64,000 nucleotides of DNA from an uncultured Clostridia bacterium (GCA_947630845.1 CANRJB010000009.1:18090-82089); one strand, 5' to 3'; counted from the first letter of the stretch, positions 7,770-17,249 are shown. A program made the numbers and translations. Notes: generated from the sequence alone by a model not told the origin.

Positions 7770-7795
7770 AAAAGGCAGGTGAAAACCTGCCTTTT
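7770..7795. terminator. Hairpin terminator after ackA
   Basis: AAAAGGCAGGT and ACCTGCCTTTT form an 11-bp stem with A and T runs on both sides, so it can stop transcription from either strand. Confidence 0.8.
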
Positions 7796-7802
7796 CGTAT
7801 GC

Positions 7803-9002
7803 TTACTTCGTGATGAGTGCGAGGGTATCTCTTGCAATGAGCAATTCCTCATTGGTAGGAACGACCCAGACTTCAACTTTGGAATCGGACTGAGAGATTT
7901 TACAGAGCTTGCCCCTGACACCGGCATTTGCGACGGTGTCGATCTTGATGCTGAGGACATCCATCTCAGAGCAGACAGCCTCACGCACATCCGGTGCATT
8001 CTCACCGATACCGCCCGTAAACAGCACGGCATCCAGACCGTTCATGGCAGCGGCATACGAGCCGATGTACTTCTTGATCTCATAGACGAGCATTTCCTTG
8101 GTGAGGGCAGCTTTTTTGTCGCCGTGTTCAGCGGCAGCGGATACGTCCCGGTTGTCAGAACCCACACAGGATACCCCAAGGAAGCCGGACTTCTTGTTCA
8201 TATAGTCGGACATCTGTTCAGGGGTCATGTTCCGCTTTTCCATGATGTAGGTGACAGCGGACGGGTCAAGACTGCCGCAGCGTGTGCCCATGATAAGACC
8301 GTCAAGCGGAGTGAAGCCCATCGAAGTATCAACGGACTTGCCGCCGTCAATGGCAGTGATGGAAGAACCGTTGCCGAGGTGGCAGGAGACGATTTTCAAG
8401 TCCTTGGGTTCTTTGCCCATCGCCTTGGCAAGGGCAGCGGAGACGAAGCGGTGTGATGTGCCGTGGAAGCCGTACTTTCTGACGTGATATGTCTCATAAT
8501 CATCATAGGGAAGGGCATACATGTAAGCCTTCTCCGGCATGGTCTGATGGAAGGCAGTGTCGAATACAGCAGCCATCGGTGTCCCTTCCGGCATCACCTG
8601 CTTGCAGGCACGCAGTGCAAGGGCATGCGCATGGTTATGTACCGGTGCAAGCTCACGCAGTGCATCAATTTTGTCAATGATCTCATCCGTGATGAGCATC
8701 GTTTCGGAGAACTGTTCACCGCCGTGTACGATACGATGTCCGACAGCAGCGATCTCGCTCATGTCCTTGATGACAGCGGCATCGCCGGTAGTAAGCACCT
8801 CAACGAGTTTCATGAAGGCTTCGGTATGGGTCGGGAAAGCGCAGTCTGCGGCATATTCTCTGCCGTCTGCGGTTTTGTGGGCAATGTGTCCGTCAATTCC
8901 GATACGGTCGCAGTTGCCCTTGGCAAGGACGCTTTCATCGTCCATGTTCAGCAGCTGGTATTTGAGAGAGGAGCTGCCGGCGTTGACTACTAAAATCAGC
9001 AT
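7803..9002 (-). CDS. ackA: Acetate kinase
   Basis: Interconverts acetyl phosphate plus ADP with acetate plus ATP, the energy-yielding end of acetate fermentation. The predicted 399 residues match the family. The N-terminus LVVNAGSSSLKYQLL holds the phosphate-binding signature; RIVHGGEQFSE, GFHGTSHRFVS and FTGGIGENAP follow in the correct order. The ATG at 9002 follows GAAAGGAAG; the longer upstream frame has no ribosome site. The phosphotransacetylase gene is not adjacent. A small GTCCG/CGGAC hairpin lies in the 5' leader. Confidence 0.97.
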   Translation of the reverse strand: MLILVVNAGSSSLKYQLLNMDDESVLAKGNCDRIGIDGHIAHKTADGREYAADCAFPTHTEAFMKLVEVLTTGDAAVIKDMSEIAAVGHRIVHGGEQFSETMLITDEIIDKIDALRELAPVHNHAHALALRACKQVMPEGTPMAAVFDTAFHQTMPEKAYMYALPYDDYETYHVRKYGFHGTSHRFVSAALAKAMGKEPKDLKIVSCHLGNGSSITAIDGGKSVDTSMGFTPLDGLIMGTRCGSLDPSAVTYIMEKRNMTPEQMSDYMNKKSGFLGVSCVGSDNRDVSAAAEHGDKKAALTKEMLVYEIKKYIGSYAAAMNGLDAVLFTGGIGENAPDVREAVCSEMDVLSIKIDTVANAGVRGKLCKISQSDSKVEVWVVPTNEELLIARDTLALITK

Positions 9003-9057
9003 GGGTATTCTTCCTTTCGGTAACAAATTTGTCCGTTTTGCGGACGTTCCATATAAT

Positions 9058-9085
9058 ATTATACACATTTTTTCAAAAAAATCAA
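9058..9085 (-). promoter_or_regulatory. Promoter of ackA
   Basis: Minus strand TTGATT (9080-9085), 16-base spacer, TATAAT (9058-9063). Confidence 0.65.
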
Positions 9086-9133
9086 GAGTTTTTTGATTTT
9101 TTTACAGAAATTATATAATTGGAGGTCATCCAA

Positions 9134-9940
9134 ATGGGCTTTGTCGATAAACTCCGGAATGCGCTCGACATCCCGAAGTTCACAGAGGACGGTCTGAAAT
9201 ATCAGGTCGCCGGAAACGAGATCAGAATTGTCGGATTCAGGAAGAATATCAGTATTTCTGCACTTCCGTCCCATATTGAGGATCTGCCGGTGGGCATCAT
9301 TTCCGGCTTGCAGAGTCTTCCGTTTACAGGAGAGCTGTACATTCCGGACACAGTACACACCATTGAGGGCAACTCACTTGATCTCACAAAAGGCATTACC
9401 AAAATCTATATTCCGGACAGTGTGAAAGAAATCGGAAACAATGCATTTGGTTTCAGCGAGGCACTGGAGGAGATACGTTTTCCGGAGGGCATGGATTTTT
9501 CGGATGCGCTGGAGGGCATTGTCAGCTCATGTGAAAAGCTGAAAATCGTTCATCTTCCGTCCACAATGACAAGGATTCCGATCGGCTTTCTGGGCAGCTG
9601 CACAACGCTGGAGGAGATCGACATCCCAGACGGGGTGACAGTGATCGACGATTGTGCGTTTTCCTACTGCGAAGGTCTGAAAAACGTCCACTTGCCCAAA
9701 GCCCTGAAACGTCTGAATGAAATGACTTTTTCCGACTGCGTAGCACTGGAGGAGATACAGCTCCCGGAGGGATCGGAATACATCGGAAAGCGGGCATTTT
9801 CCGGCTGTGAAAATCTACAGCACATCCATATTCCCTCCACTGTGAAAAAAATTGATAAGTACGCCTTTCAGCAATGCCCGAAGCTCGTCAGACCGGAGAT
9901 CCCGACAGGCTGCGAGGTACACGAAAAAGCGTTCGATTGA
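9134..9940 (+). CDS. BspA-type leucine-rich repeat protein (LRR_5), no signal peptide
   Basis: Predicted 268 residues. From about residue 65 it consists of repeats of about 23 residues with the LRR_5 pattern IPDSVKEIGNNAFGF.. AFSYCEGLKNVHLP.. AFSGCENLQHIHIP. Such domains usually mediate protein binding. Unlike most BspA-like proteins it lacks a signal peptide or anchor, so it is probably cytoplasmic. The ATG at 9134 follows TTGGAGGTC. It sits between ackA (divergent) and tmcAL (same strand, 56 bases). Function unknown. Confidence 0.75.
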   Translation: MGFVDKLRNALDIPKFTEDGLKYQVAGNEIRIVGFRKNISISALPSHIEDLPVGIISGLQSLPFTGELYIPDTVHTIEGNSLDLTKGITKIYIPDSVKEIGNNAFGFSEALEEIRFPEGMDFSDALEGIVSSCEKLKIVHLPSTMTRIPIGFLGSCTTLEEIDIPDGVTVIDDCAFSYCEGLKNVHLPKALKRLNEMTFSDCVALEEIQLPEGSEYIGKRAFSGCENLQHIHIPSTVKKIDKYAFQQCPKLVRPEIPTGCEVHEKAFD

Positions 9941-9996
9941 CCCGCCATCCGAAAGACAGGGATGGCAAATATTTTATAAAAAAGGAGACAAATACC

Positions 9997-11196
9997 ATGA
10001 AAGTCAGTGCCATTATCTGTGAATACAATCCGCTCCATAACGGACATCTGTACCACATTCAGGAAACCAGACGGCATGGTGCAACACATATCGTCTGTGT
10101 CCTGAGCAGTAACTTTGTCCAGAGGGGCGATGCGGCACTGCTGAGCAAATTTGACCGTGCCGGGCTTGCCGTCAAGGCAGGGGCAGACCTTGTACTGGAG
10201 CTGCCGACACCCTTTTCCTGCGCTGCGGCAGAGGTCTATGCTTCGGGGGCAGTGTCTTTGCTTGACCAGCTCGGCATTGTGGATGAGCTGTCGTTCGGCA
10301 GCTCCATGGGGGACATCGAGAGCATTGCGCTGCTCACGGAAGCATCCCTCTCCACCACACGCATTTATGGCGAACGCATCCGGGAGCGGATGAAGCAGGG
10401 GGATTCCTATCCGGCAGCCGTCTGGGAGATCATCCGGCAGCGGTATGGCAGTCAGGTCGCCGACAAGATGCAGGATCCCAACAATCTGCTTGCCATCGAA
10501 TATATGAAGGCAATGCAGAAGCAGAAAGTAACTTTCTCTGCCTATACCATCCCACGCCGCATCGTGCTGCATGACAGCGAGAAACCGTCCGGACATTATG
10601 CGAGCGCAAGCTTTATCCGCAAGTCCGTTATGGAGGGGGAGAATTATGCCGACTTCATGCCGCCTTTTGCAGCAAAGCGGCTTGCTGACTGCATCCGTGA
10701 GGGGAGCGTGGCATCGTTCCGGCAGCTTGAACGTGTTTCACTGTACCGGATGCGCACGGCATCGCCGGAGTATCTGCTTGCCCTTCCCGATGCGAACGAA
10801 GCACTTGTGAGCCGCTTTATTGCCGCACGTTCAGCCAACAGCCTTGAGGAGATGCTCATGCAGGTCAAGACCCGGTGCTACACCATGGCACGCATCCGGC
10901 GCATCGTGATATCCGCACTGCTTGGCATCCGGTCGGATTCCGCCAAGACCCCTGTCCCCTATGCAAGGGTACTGGCATTCAGTGACCGGGGACGGGAACT
11001 GATGGGAATAGCCAAAGGAAAGAGCCGCATTCCCATCAGCACATCCCTTGCCAGACTCCGGCAGGAGGGCGGAACTGCCGAAGCTTTCGTGAAGATGGAG
11101 GAGCGTGCATCCCATGTCTACGGACTTGCACAGCGCCGCATTTCCTCCGCAGAGGAAGATTTCCGGGCACGTATCGTCATGGAGGACAGGGCATGA
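9997..11196 (+). CDS. tmcAL: tRNA(Met) cytidine acetate ligase
   Basis: Forms N4-acetylcytidine at the wobble position of elongator tRNA-Met using acetate and ATP. Predicted 399 residues, as in the YlbM/TmcAL family. The N-terminal nucleotidyltransferase fold shows CEYNPLHNGH (9-18, with the HxGH signature), SSNFVQRGDAALLSKF (about 38-53) and LELPTPFSCAAAE. The ATG at 9997 follows AAAAAAGGAGAC; the open frame further upstream overlaps the LRR gene and is not used. It overlaps the HAD gene by ATGA. Its co-substrate acetate is the product of nearby ackA. Confidence 0.93.
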   Translation: MKVSAIICEYNPLHNGHLYHIQETRRHGATHIVCVLSSNFVQRGDAALLSKFDRAGLAVKAGADLVLELPTPFSCAAAEVYASGAVSLLDQLGIVDELSFGSSMGDIESIALLTEASLSTTRIYGERIRERMKQGDSYPAAVWEIIRQRYGSQVADKMQDPNNLLAIEYMKAMQKQKVTFSAYTIPRRIVLHDSEKPSGHYASASFIRKSVMEGENYADFMPPFAAKRLADCIREGSVASFRQLERVSLYRMRTASPEYLLALPDANEALVSRFIAARSANSLEEMLMQVKTRCYTMARIRRIVISALLGIRSDSAKTPVPYARVLAFSDRGRELMGIAKGKSRIPISTSLARLRQEGGTAEAFVKMEERASHVYGLAQRRISSAEEDFRARIVMEDRA

Positions 11197-11894
11197 ATTT
11201 CCGTGGTGTGATCTTTGACATGGACGGAACGCTCATTGACTCCATGCCCATCTGGCATGAGATCGACATCCGGTTTTTTGCGGAGCATGGGCTGGATGTG
11301 CCGGAGGGGCTGTCGGAGATGGTCAACAAGATGTCCATGGAGGAGTGGGCAGACTACTTTGTCCGGGAATTTCCCATTGCTTCCACACCGGCAGAGGTCA
11401 TCCGCCGCATTGAGGAAATGGCAGCGGACTATTATCAGGAGCGCATCCCCCTGAAACCCCATGTGCCGGAGCTGCTTGACCTGCTTGATGCAAGGGGCAT
11501 TCCTTATGGTGTTGCAACGGCGACCTATCGCAGCTCCGCAGGAGCTGCCCTGAAACGGCTTGGTATTCTTGAACGGATGCAATTCGTTCTCACCGCAGAG
11601 GATGTACCCGGCGGCAAGACGACCCCTGCCATGTACCGGCAGGCTGCTGCGCTGCTCGGGACTGCACCGGAGGAAACACTTGTGATCGAGGATGCTCTGC
11701 ACTGCGTACAGACGGCAGTGGGGGGAGGATTTCCGGTCGCAGGGGTACGGGATGCATGCTGTCCGGCAGAGGAATGGGATGAGATCTGCCGGCTTGCGGT
11801 ATGTTCCGGAAATTCCCTGCATGATATTGCTGTCTGGCTGACGGCGACCGGTGCAGGGGGATCCTGTCAGTCTGAACATCTTCACCGGATGTGA
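11193..11894 (+). CDS. HAD-superfamily phosphatase (beta-phosphoglucomutase-like)
   Basis: Predicted 233 residues. Haloacid dehalogenase motif I is FDMDGTLIDS (8-17, nucleophile Asp first), motif II is ATATYRS, the motif III lysine is in GGKTTPAMYR and motif IV is VIEDALHCVQTA. An alpha-helical C1 cap lies between motifs I and II, as in PGM-like subfamily members that dephosphorylate small sugar phosphates or nucleotides. It is translationally coupled to tmcAL. The last 20 or so residues are low-complexity. Substrate not determinable. Confidence 0.85.
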   Translation: MNFRGVIFDMDGTLIDSMPIWHEIDIRFFAEHGLDVPEGLSEMVNKMSMEEWADYFVREFPIASTPAEVIRRIEEMAADYYQERIPLKPHVPELLDLLDARGIPYGVATATYRSSAGAALKRLGILERMQFVLTAEDVPGGKTTPAMYRQAAALLGTAPEETLVIEDALHCVQTAVGGGFPVAGVRDACCPAEEWDEICRLAVCSGNSLHDIAVWLTATGAGGSCQSEHLHRM

Positions 11895-11906
11895 TGGGAC
11901 AAAATG

Positions 11907-11943
11907 AGCTGCTGTACTGTTTTCGCAGTGCAGCAGCTTTTTT
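11907..11943. terminator. Terminator between the HAD gene and the bPH2 pair
   Basis: AGCTGCTGTACTG pairs with CAGTGCAGCAGCT (one wobble) and runs into six T residues on the plus strand. It sits between convergent genes. Confidence 0.85.
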
Positions 11944-13400
11944 CAGGATTCACTTGTCTGTTCCAGTATTTCGGAAAGCTGTTTCTTGACCTTATCATAA
12001 TTCATGCTCCAGATGACACAGCGTTTTGTGACTTCCGACCGGAAGTACAGCACGACATGGCATTTGTTTGCCCACTTCTGCCAGAGGAACTGCTGAATGC
12101 GCACCTTCACCACGCTGTCCGTATCGGCAATGATGGTGTGGAAAGTCAGCCCCTTGCAAAAGCGCACGCAGATGCGCCCCTTTGAGCCGCTGATGCCTGT
12201 CGTCAGGAGGGCTGTGATCTGGATGATCAGCTTCCAGATGATCGGTATCTCAAACATGATCTGAAAGAATGCCAGCACCTCATCAAGCTGTGGGATCAGC
12301 TTCCGTGCCAGAATGACGGCAGGAATTACCCCTGCTGCTGCGATCACCGGCAGCATGGTGTAGGACAGCCATGATGTCCACGGCGGACGCAGGCGGTTTT
12401 TCGTGAGATGACTGCCCGGAAAGATCATGGGCATTGCCTGCTCCATTTCCTTCTGCGTAAGGATGGGCAGACAGATGGGGATGCTGCCTTTCTGGTTGCC
12501 GTAGCCGGGGCAGTTGACAGCAAGCGAAAAAATGCGGAACAGCTTCGTCAGCAGATTCTGCCGCAGGTCAATGAAATTGATCTTGCGGCTGACCAGATAG
12601 AAGTGCCGCCGTGTCACCAGTCCGCTGCGGACATGCAGCATCCGTTTGTCGCTCTCCATGTCGAAACCGCCGTAACGGATGAGGTTTGCCATGAAGGACA
12701 GCAGCCATGTGGACAGGATCACAATGCCTACCGTCACCGCAGCCGGAGGGATTCCCATGAGCCTTTTTGCCACCTCTTCGGAAACGGTATTCAGGCGTTC
12801 TGTGATTTGCAGCTGCTCAATGATGTCCCGGGCAATGCGTCCGCCCTGAAACCAGAACATTGCCATATAGATCGACCCTGAAAAACTGCTTGAAAAGATG
12901 ATGGAGAACAGCAGGATGCGCCACAATCCCACCTGATGCGAAAAATGATGTCTTTTCCCCTGCCGCAGACGGGGCAGTCCGTTCAGAAACATCTGCTCAT
13001 CACGCTGCCAGATGAGCAGCCGCACATCCGTAGACTGTCCCACGCCCGATGCCGTGTCTGCGTAGACGTATGCCCCCCGGAAGGGCTGCAGCCAGAGAGG
13101 ATGTTCGATGGTGACGGCAGACAGGTTTTTTACGGGCAGATAGCGGCGGCGTGTGAAAAAGATGCCCTCCTGTACAAAGAGCTGTCCGTCCTTGACGATA
13201 AATTCCCGGAAGAACCAGTTCAGCCACCCGTAGCCGAAGATGGCAAACAGGATCAGCAGCTCAAACCATGTACCCTTCAGCCAGTCGATGATGTCCTCCT
13301 GTGTTGCAAAATGGTATGCCCCACGGATGATGGGGAAGATCAGCAGCCAGAGATTTTTCAGGCTGTAGCGCATGATGCGCAGCGGATGTTCACGGCACAT
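11943..13400 (-). CDS. YdbT-like membrane protein with bacterial PH domains
   Basis: Predicted 485 residues. Two to three units each contain paired hydrophobic hairpins followed by a bPH2 (YdbS/YdbT, DUF304) domain; recognisable pieces are FVKDGQLFVQEGIFFTRRRYLPVKNLSAVTIE and MLHVRSGLVTRRHFYLVSRKINFIDLRQ-like blocks split by membrane segments. The Bacillus homologues act in membrane stress and antibiotic resistance, with unknown biochemistry. The ATG at 13400 follows AAGGGGG and overlaps the stop of the upstream partner by 11 bases, so the two are translationally coupled. Confidence 0.8.
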   Translation of the reverse strand: MCREHPLRIMRYSLKNLWLLIFPIIRGAYHFATQEDIIDWLKGTWFELLILFAIFGYGWLNWFFREFIVKDGQLFVQEGIFFTRRRYLPVKNLSAVTIEHPLWLQPFRGAYVYADTASGVGQSTDVRLLIWQRDEQMFLNGLPRLRQGKRHHFSHQVGLWRILLFSIIFSSSFSGSIYMAMFWFQGGRIARDIIEQLQITERLNTVSEEVAKRLMGIPPAAVTVGIVILSTWLLSFMANLIRYGGFDMESDKRMLHVRSGLVTRRHFYLVSRKINFIDLRQNLLTKLFRIFSLAVNCPGYGNQKGSIPICLPILTQKEMEQAMPMIFPGSHLTKNRLRPPWTSWLSYTMLPVIAAAGVIPAVILARKLIPQLDEVLAFFQIMFEIPIIWKLIIQITALLTTGISGSKGRICVRFCKGLTFHTIIADTDSVVKVRIQQFLWQKWANKCHVVLYFRSEVTKRCVIWSMNYDKVKKQLSEILEQTSES

Positions 13401-13836
13401 GGAATACCCCCTTCTGACAGAGGAATGCCGCAAGCTCCTTCCGGTCAGCCTTGCTCAGGAACAACACCGCAAGCTGTCCGCCGTAGACATGAAGAATGAC
13501 AAAATTCATCCCCAGTATCCCGTCAAACGGTCCTGAAATGATCTGTACGAACTGCACCGTATTCAGCCGTATGGACTGTTCACGCCGCAGGATGATGCCC
13601 GAATGCACCGTGACCTGTGTCGCTGTCACCACACACCGCAGATTCCGGAACAGCAGCGGCAGCAGGAAAAACCCTGCAAGTACCCCGATGCCTGCGAATA
13701 TCCCGGCAGCGATCCACATAAAAATAGGAAAAGACGAAAGAAACAGAGCAGCCAAAGCCGTCAGTCCGGCTGCCATCAGGCAGAGTATGATCTGAATGGT
13801 GCGCAGTGCGGTAATGTCGGCATGGTATTCCCTCAT
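13390..13836 (-). CDS. YdbS-like small bPH2 membrane protein
   Basis: Predicted 148 residues: two N-terminal transmembrane segments (about 14-34 and 38-62) followed by one bPH2 domain (CVVTATQVTVHSGIILRRE and LNTVQFVQI). It is the first gene of the two-gene YdbS/YdbT-like unit and overlaps it. Both proteins probably work as one membrane complex. Confidence 0.8.
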   Translation of the reverse strand: MREYHADITALRTIQIILCLMAAGLTALAALFLSSFPIFMWIAAGIFAGIGVLAGFFLLPLLFRNLRCVVTATQVTVHSGIILRREQSIRLNTVQFVQIISGPFDGILGMNFVILHVYGGQLAVLFLSKADRKELAAFLCQKGVFHVP

Positions 13837-13867
13837 GTTCCTTTCCTCCCTTCGCCAGCCTGTTTCT

Positions 13868-13897
13868 ATTATAGCATAAAACGGATGCTGAATGCAA
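13868..13897 (-). promoter_or_regulatory. Promoter of the bPH2 pair
   Basis: Minus strand TTGCAT (13892-13897), 18-base spacer, TATAAT (13868-13873). Confidence 0.6.
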
Positions 13898-13925
13898 GGG
13901 GAAAAGAGAAAAAAGAGGTGTGTTC

Positions 13926-15239
13926 ATGACAGATCTTTTCGGACGGCTCAATCAGGTGTTGTGGGGGAACGGACTGGTGCTTCTGCTGCTGGGGACGGGG
14001 GCATATTGTCTGGTGCATGACAGATGTGTACCGCTGCGCAGTCTGTTTTCCTTCCGGCGGCACACGCAGGGAAGCGGACATGCGCATTCTCCCTTTCAGG
14101 CATGCATGACGTCATTGGCAGCAGCGATGGGAACGGGAAACATTGCCGGCGTGGCAACGGCATTGACTCTGGGCGGTGCAGGGGCTGTGTTCTGGATGTG
14201 GGTGGCTGCCTTGCTCGGGATGGGGTTGATCTATGCGGAAAATGTCCTGAGCTGCCGTTTCCGGAAGAATGGCATTACGGGTGCTGCGGCATATCTCCGC
14301 TATGGTCTGCAAAGTCCTGCTTTGTCGGGGATATTTGCGGTATGCTGTGTGGCAGCATCGTTTGGCATGGGCAACATGACACAAAGTCATGCGATGGCAC
14401 AGATCCTTTCCGATGCATGGCATGTACCTGCGCTTGTGACCGGACTGCTTACGGCAGGAGTTGTGGGGGCAGTCATTTCAGGCGGTGCGAAGCGTATCGG
14501 CAGATTTACAGCAGCAGTCGTTCCGCTGCTTTCCGTGATCTATCTCGGAGCGGCAGTGATCGTGATCTTCCGGTGCAGGGCGCATCTGGGGGATGCGCTC
14601 GCATCGGTTTTCCGGGAGGCGTTCGGGATGGATGCGGTCGGCGGCGGCATCAGCGGTGCAGCCGTCAGCAGGGCAGTTTCAGTCGGGGTACGGCGTGGCG
14701 TATTTTCCAACGAAGCCGGACTTGGCAGCAGCGGTTTGCTGCATGGTGAGGCAGACAGCAATGACCCGTCCTTTCTGGGGGTATGCGGCATGATCGAGGT
14801 GTTTGTTGACACCTTTGTCTGCTGTACGGCAACAGCTCTGGCGATCCTCTGTGCAGATGTGCAGGGGGCAGACGGAGCAGGGCTGGTGCTGCTTGCCTTC
14901 CGCAGGGGACTGGGAACTGCTGCGGACTGGATGCTGCCGCCTGTTGTGGCAATGTTTGCACTCTGCACACTTATCGGCTGGTCTTACTGCGGATGCAGCG
15001 CACTTGGCAGCATTACCGGAGGAAAGTTTCTGATGGTTTACCGGATGGTGTTCTGCATGTCTGCGGTACTTGGTGCAGTGATGCGGCTTGACATGGTCTG
15101 GACAATGGCTGACATGGCAAATGCATGCATGGCGTACTGTAATCTGCCGGGGTTACTGCTGCTGTATCCGGCAGCATGCAGGACGGCGGAGGACAGAAAC
15201 GCAGGCACATCTCATAAAAGCAGGGGGAAAACCGTATAA
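13926..15239 (+). CDS. Alanine/glycine:cation symporter (AGCS family)
   Basis: Predicted 437-residue sodium- or proton-coupled amino-acid importer with about ten membrane segments. AGCS signatures are SLAAAMGTGNIAGVATAL (about 60-77), the ISGGAKRIGRF segment, and VRRGVFSNEAGLGSSGLLHG (about 258-277). It is somewhat shorter than typical AgcS. The ATG at 13926 follows AAGAGGTG. Divergent from the bPH2 pair; the downstream gene starts 57 bases later and may be co-transcribed. Confidence 0.92.
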   Translation: MTDLFGRLNQVLWGNGLVLLLLGTGAYCLVHDRCVPLRSLFSFRRHTQGSGHAHSPFQACMTSLAAAMGTGNIAGVATALTLGGAGAVFWMWVAALLGMGLIYAENVLSCRFRKNGITGAAAYLRYGLQSPALSGIFAVCCVAASFGMGNMTQSHAMAQILSDAWHVPALVTGLLTAGVVGAVISGGAKRIGRFTAAVVPLLSVIYLGAAVIVIFRCRAHLGDALASVFREAFGMDAVGGGISGAAVSRAVSVGVRRGVFSNEAGLGSSGLLHGEADSNDPSFLGVCGMIEVFVDTFVCCTATALAILCADVQGADGAGLVLLAFRRGLGTAADWMLPPVVAMFALCTLIGWSYCGCSALGSITGGKFLMVYRMVFCMSAVLGAVMRLDMVWTMADMANACMAYCNLPGLLLLYPAACRTAEDRNAGTSHKSRGKTV

Positions 15240-15296
15240 TTTCCTGAAGACTGCCCATACTTATCGAAAAAGGTACGAAAGGCGGTTTTCAGACCC

Positions 15297-17177
15297 ATGC
15301 AAGCAATACTATTCTGTGAGAAACAGACCGACTGTATCCCCATGCAGGACTGCCCGGAGGCACTCCTGCCCTTCTGCAATGTGCCGCTTCTGGAGCATCT
15401 GCTCCGGTATATGGAGAAAAGCGGTTTTGAGGAGGCAGTGCTGCTCGCTGCAAATGAGCGCATACGGCGGATGCTGGATGGTCTTTCGCTGCAAATGCCC
15501 ATCCGGTTTGCACGTTCGCTTGCCTCGCTGCGTGCAGAATCTCCCACTTTGCTGATACGGCGGCTCTGTCTGCCGGAATGGGATATGGGGGAGCTGCATG
15601 CCCTTTGCGGAAGAAATGCAGTGCGGCTCATCCATGCAGACGGCAAGCCCTGTTATGCGGAGCTGCATCCGACCGGTTCAGCACTTCTGGAACCGGCAGA
15701 GACGGCTGTGGCGGAGGAATCTTTTTTCCGGCGTGCAGACGATCCCGGCGAGTACAGGGAGCTATGCCGGAAACTGCTTCACGACGGCATGACCCCGAAA
15801 CGCATTGCTGACGGTGTGCGCATCGGCAAGGAGACAGAGATCGACACAGCAACTGTGATCGGAACGGACTGTGTGATCGGCGACAGGGCAGTACTCGAAG
15901 GGTGCGTGATAGGAGATGGTGTACAGGTCGGCGCAGGGGCAGTGCTGCGCAATTGTGTGGTGTGCCGTCATGCACTTGTTGACCGGGAGGCACATCTGGA
16001 AAATGGCGTTGTCCCCGAAGGCAGCATTCTGCCGCCGCATGCCCGTATGACGGAGACACGCCGTCTGCTTGTGCTGCCGGAGGACGGCATCTGCTGGCGT
16101 GACCCAAGATGGAATACAGCAGAAACAGCACTGCGTGCCGGAGCGGCAATGACGGTACTCGGACGGCGGATTGCAATCGGTTATGGCTATCCGGCAGGGG
16201 AAGGTCTGGCAATGGCAGCCGCCGCAGGGGCAGTGTCGCAGGGAGCGCATGTATGGCAGGTCGGCAGATGTGTGCTGTCGCAGCTCATCTATGCGGCACA
16301 TCTGACAGGCTGTGATGCGCTGCTCTGGGTGTCAGGGGAGGACACGGTGCTGCTCTGTCCTTGCGGAGCGGAGGGCATGCCGCTGACCGGCATCCAGACA
16401 TCCCGGTTACAGCGTGCGCTTGATGCAGAATTGTCAGCACGTATCGTGGACAGCGGCAGACTGGCGGATGCAGGCGGACTTTTGCCGTTATGGGAAGAAT
16501 CCTGCCGGGAGCTGCTGCCGGAACAGATGCCGGAGATCAAGGTGAGCTGTGCCAATGCTGCCCTGCGCACGGCTGCGGAGGAGATCTTCTGTGCGGATGT
16601 GCATTCCCCCGATGAGCAGCGCATCACCCTCACGCTCTCCGAGGACGGCACGCAGGCAACAGCGTTTTCGATGGAAGCAGGACTGCTCCGGCAGGAACAG
16701 CTTCTGCTGTTGTCGGCACTCTCTTTACAGGAAAGGGGGCAGCCCCTTGTGCTGCCGGAAAGTTTTCATCCGGCTGCGGAGGAATTTGCATCCCGCCACC
16801 ATGCACGCATTCTGCGGCTGAACCATAGCAGTTCCTCTGCGGCACGGACACTGTACACGGAACAGGGGGTCTGCACGGATGGGGTGCGGCTGTTTGCGCA
16901 TGTACTGCGTGTGCTGCATGGACGCAGACTGACACTCCGGCAGGCATCCGGACTGCTGCCGAAACTCTGCACAGTGAACCGCTCACTTGCCACAGCACTC
17001 CCAAGACAGGCAGTCGAACGCCTCTCACGATGCAATCCGGATGCTGCTGTGCAGATGGTGCTGCCGCCACAGGGGAGACTGCTGCATCTGCGTGTGCATG
17101 CGGATTCGATGGAGGCAGCAGCGGAGCTTTGTGCGTTCTGGGAAAAGAGAGTGCGCAATGCGGAACGAACAGAATAA
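15297..17177 (+). CDS. Degenerate nucleotidyltransferase / phosphohexomutase fusion
   Basis: Predicted 626 residues with the layout of mannose-1-phosphate guanylyltransferase/phosphomannomutase fusions. Residues 1-160 form an NTP-transferase-like domain, about 165-245 a left-handed beta-helix of hexapeptides (GTDCVIGDRAVLEGCVIG), and about 275-615 an alpha-phosphohexomutase-like region. Key motifs are missing: the N-terminus lacks GGxGTRL, and the mutase region lacks the SASHNP phosphoserine loop (CDALLWVSGEDTVLL in that place) and a DGD metal site. It therefore looks non-catalytic but intact, without stops over 1.9 kb. The ribosome site is weak (AAAGGCGG, 11 bases). A regulatory or scaffold role is inference. 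Confidence 0.65.
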   Translation: MQAILFCEKQTDCIPMQDCPEALLPFCNVPLLEHLLRYMEKSGFEEAVLLAANERIRRMLDGLSLQMPIRFARSLASLRAESPTLLIRRLCLPEWDMGELHALCGRNAVRLIHADGKPCYAELHPTGSALLEPAETAVAEESFFRRADDPGEYRELCRKLLHDGMTPKRIADGVRIGKETEIDTATVIGTDCVIGDRAVLEGCVIGDGVQVGAGAVLRNCVVCRHALVDREAHLENGVVPEGSILPPHARMTETRRLLVLPEDGICWRDPRWNTAETALRAGAAMTVLGRRIAIGYGYPAGEGLAMAAAAGAVSQGAHVWQVGRCVLSQLIYAAHLTGCDALLWVSGEDTVLLCPCGAEGMPLTGIQTSRLQRALDAELSARIVDSGRLADAGGLLPLWEESCRELLPEQMPEIKVSCANAALRTAAEEIFCADVHSPDEQRITLTLSEDGTQATAFSMEAGLLRQEQLLLLSALSLQERGQPLVLPESFHPAAEEFASRHHARILRLNHSSSSAARTLYTEQGVCTDGVRLFAHVLRVLHGRRLTLRQASGLLPKLCTVNRSLATALPRQAVERLSRCNPDAAVQMVLPPQGRLLHLRVHADSMEAAAELCAFWEKRVRNAERTE

Positions 17178-17249
17178 CCATCGGTTTTACAGAACATGCA
17201 GGAAATTTAGACAAACTGCCCAATTCCGGAGGACATTGCAGAAATGTGC

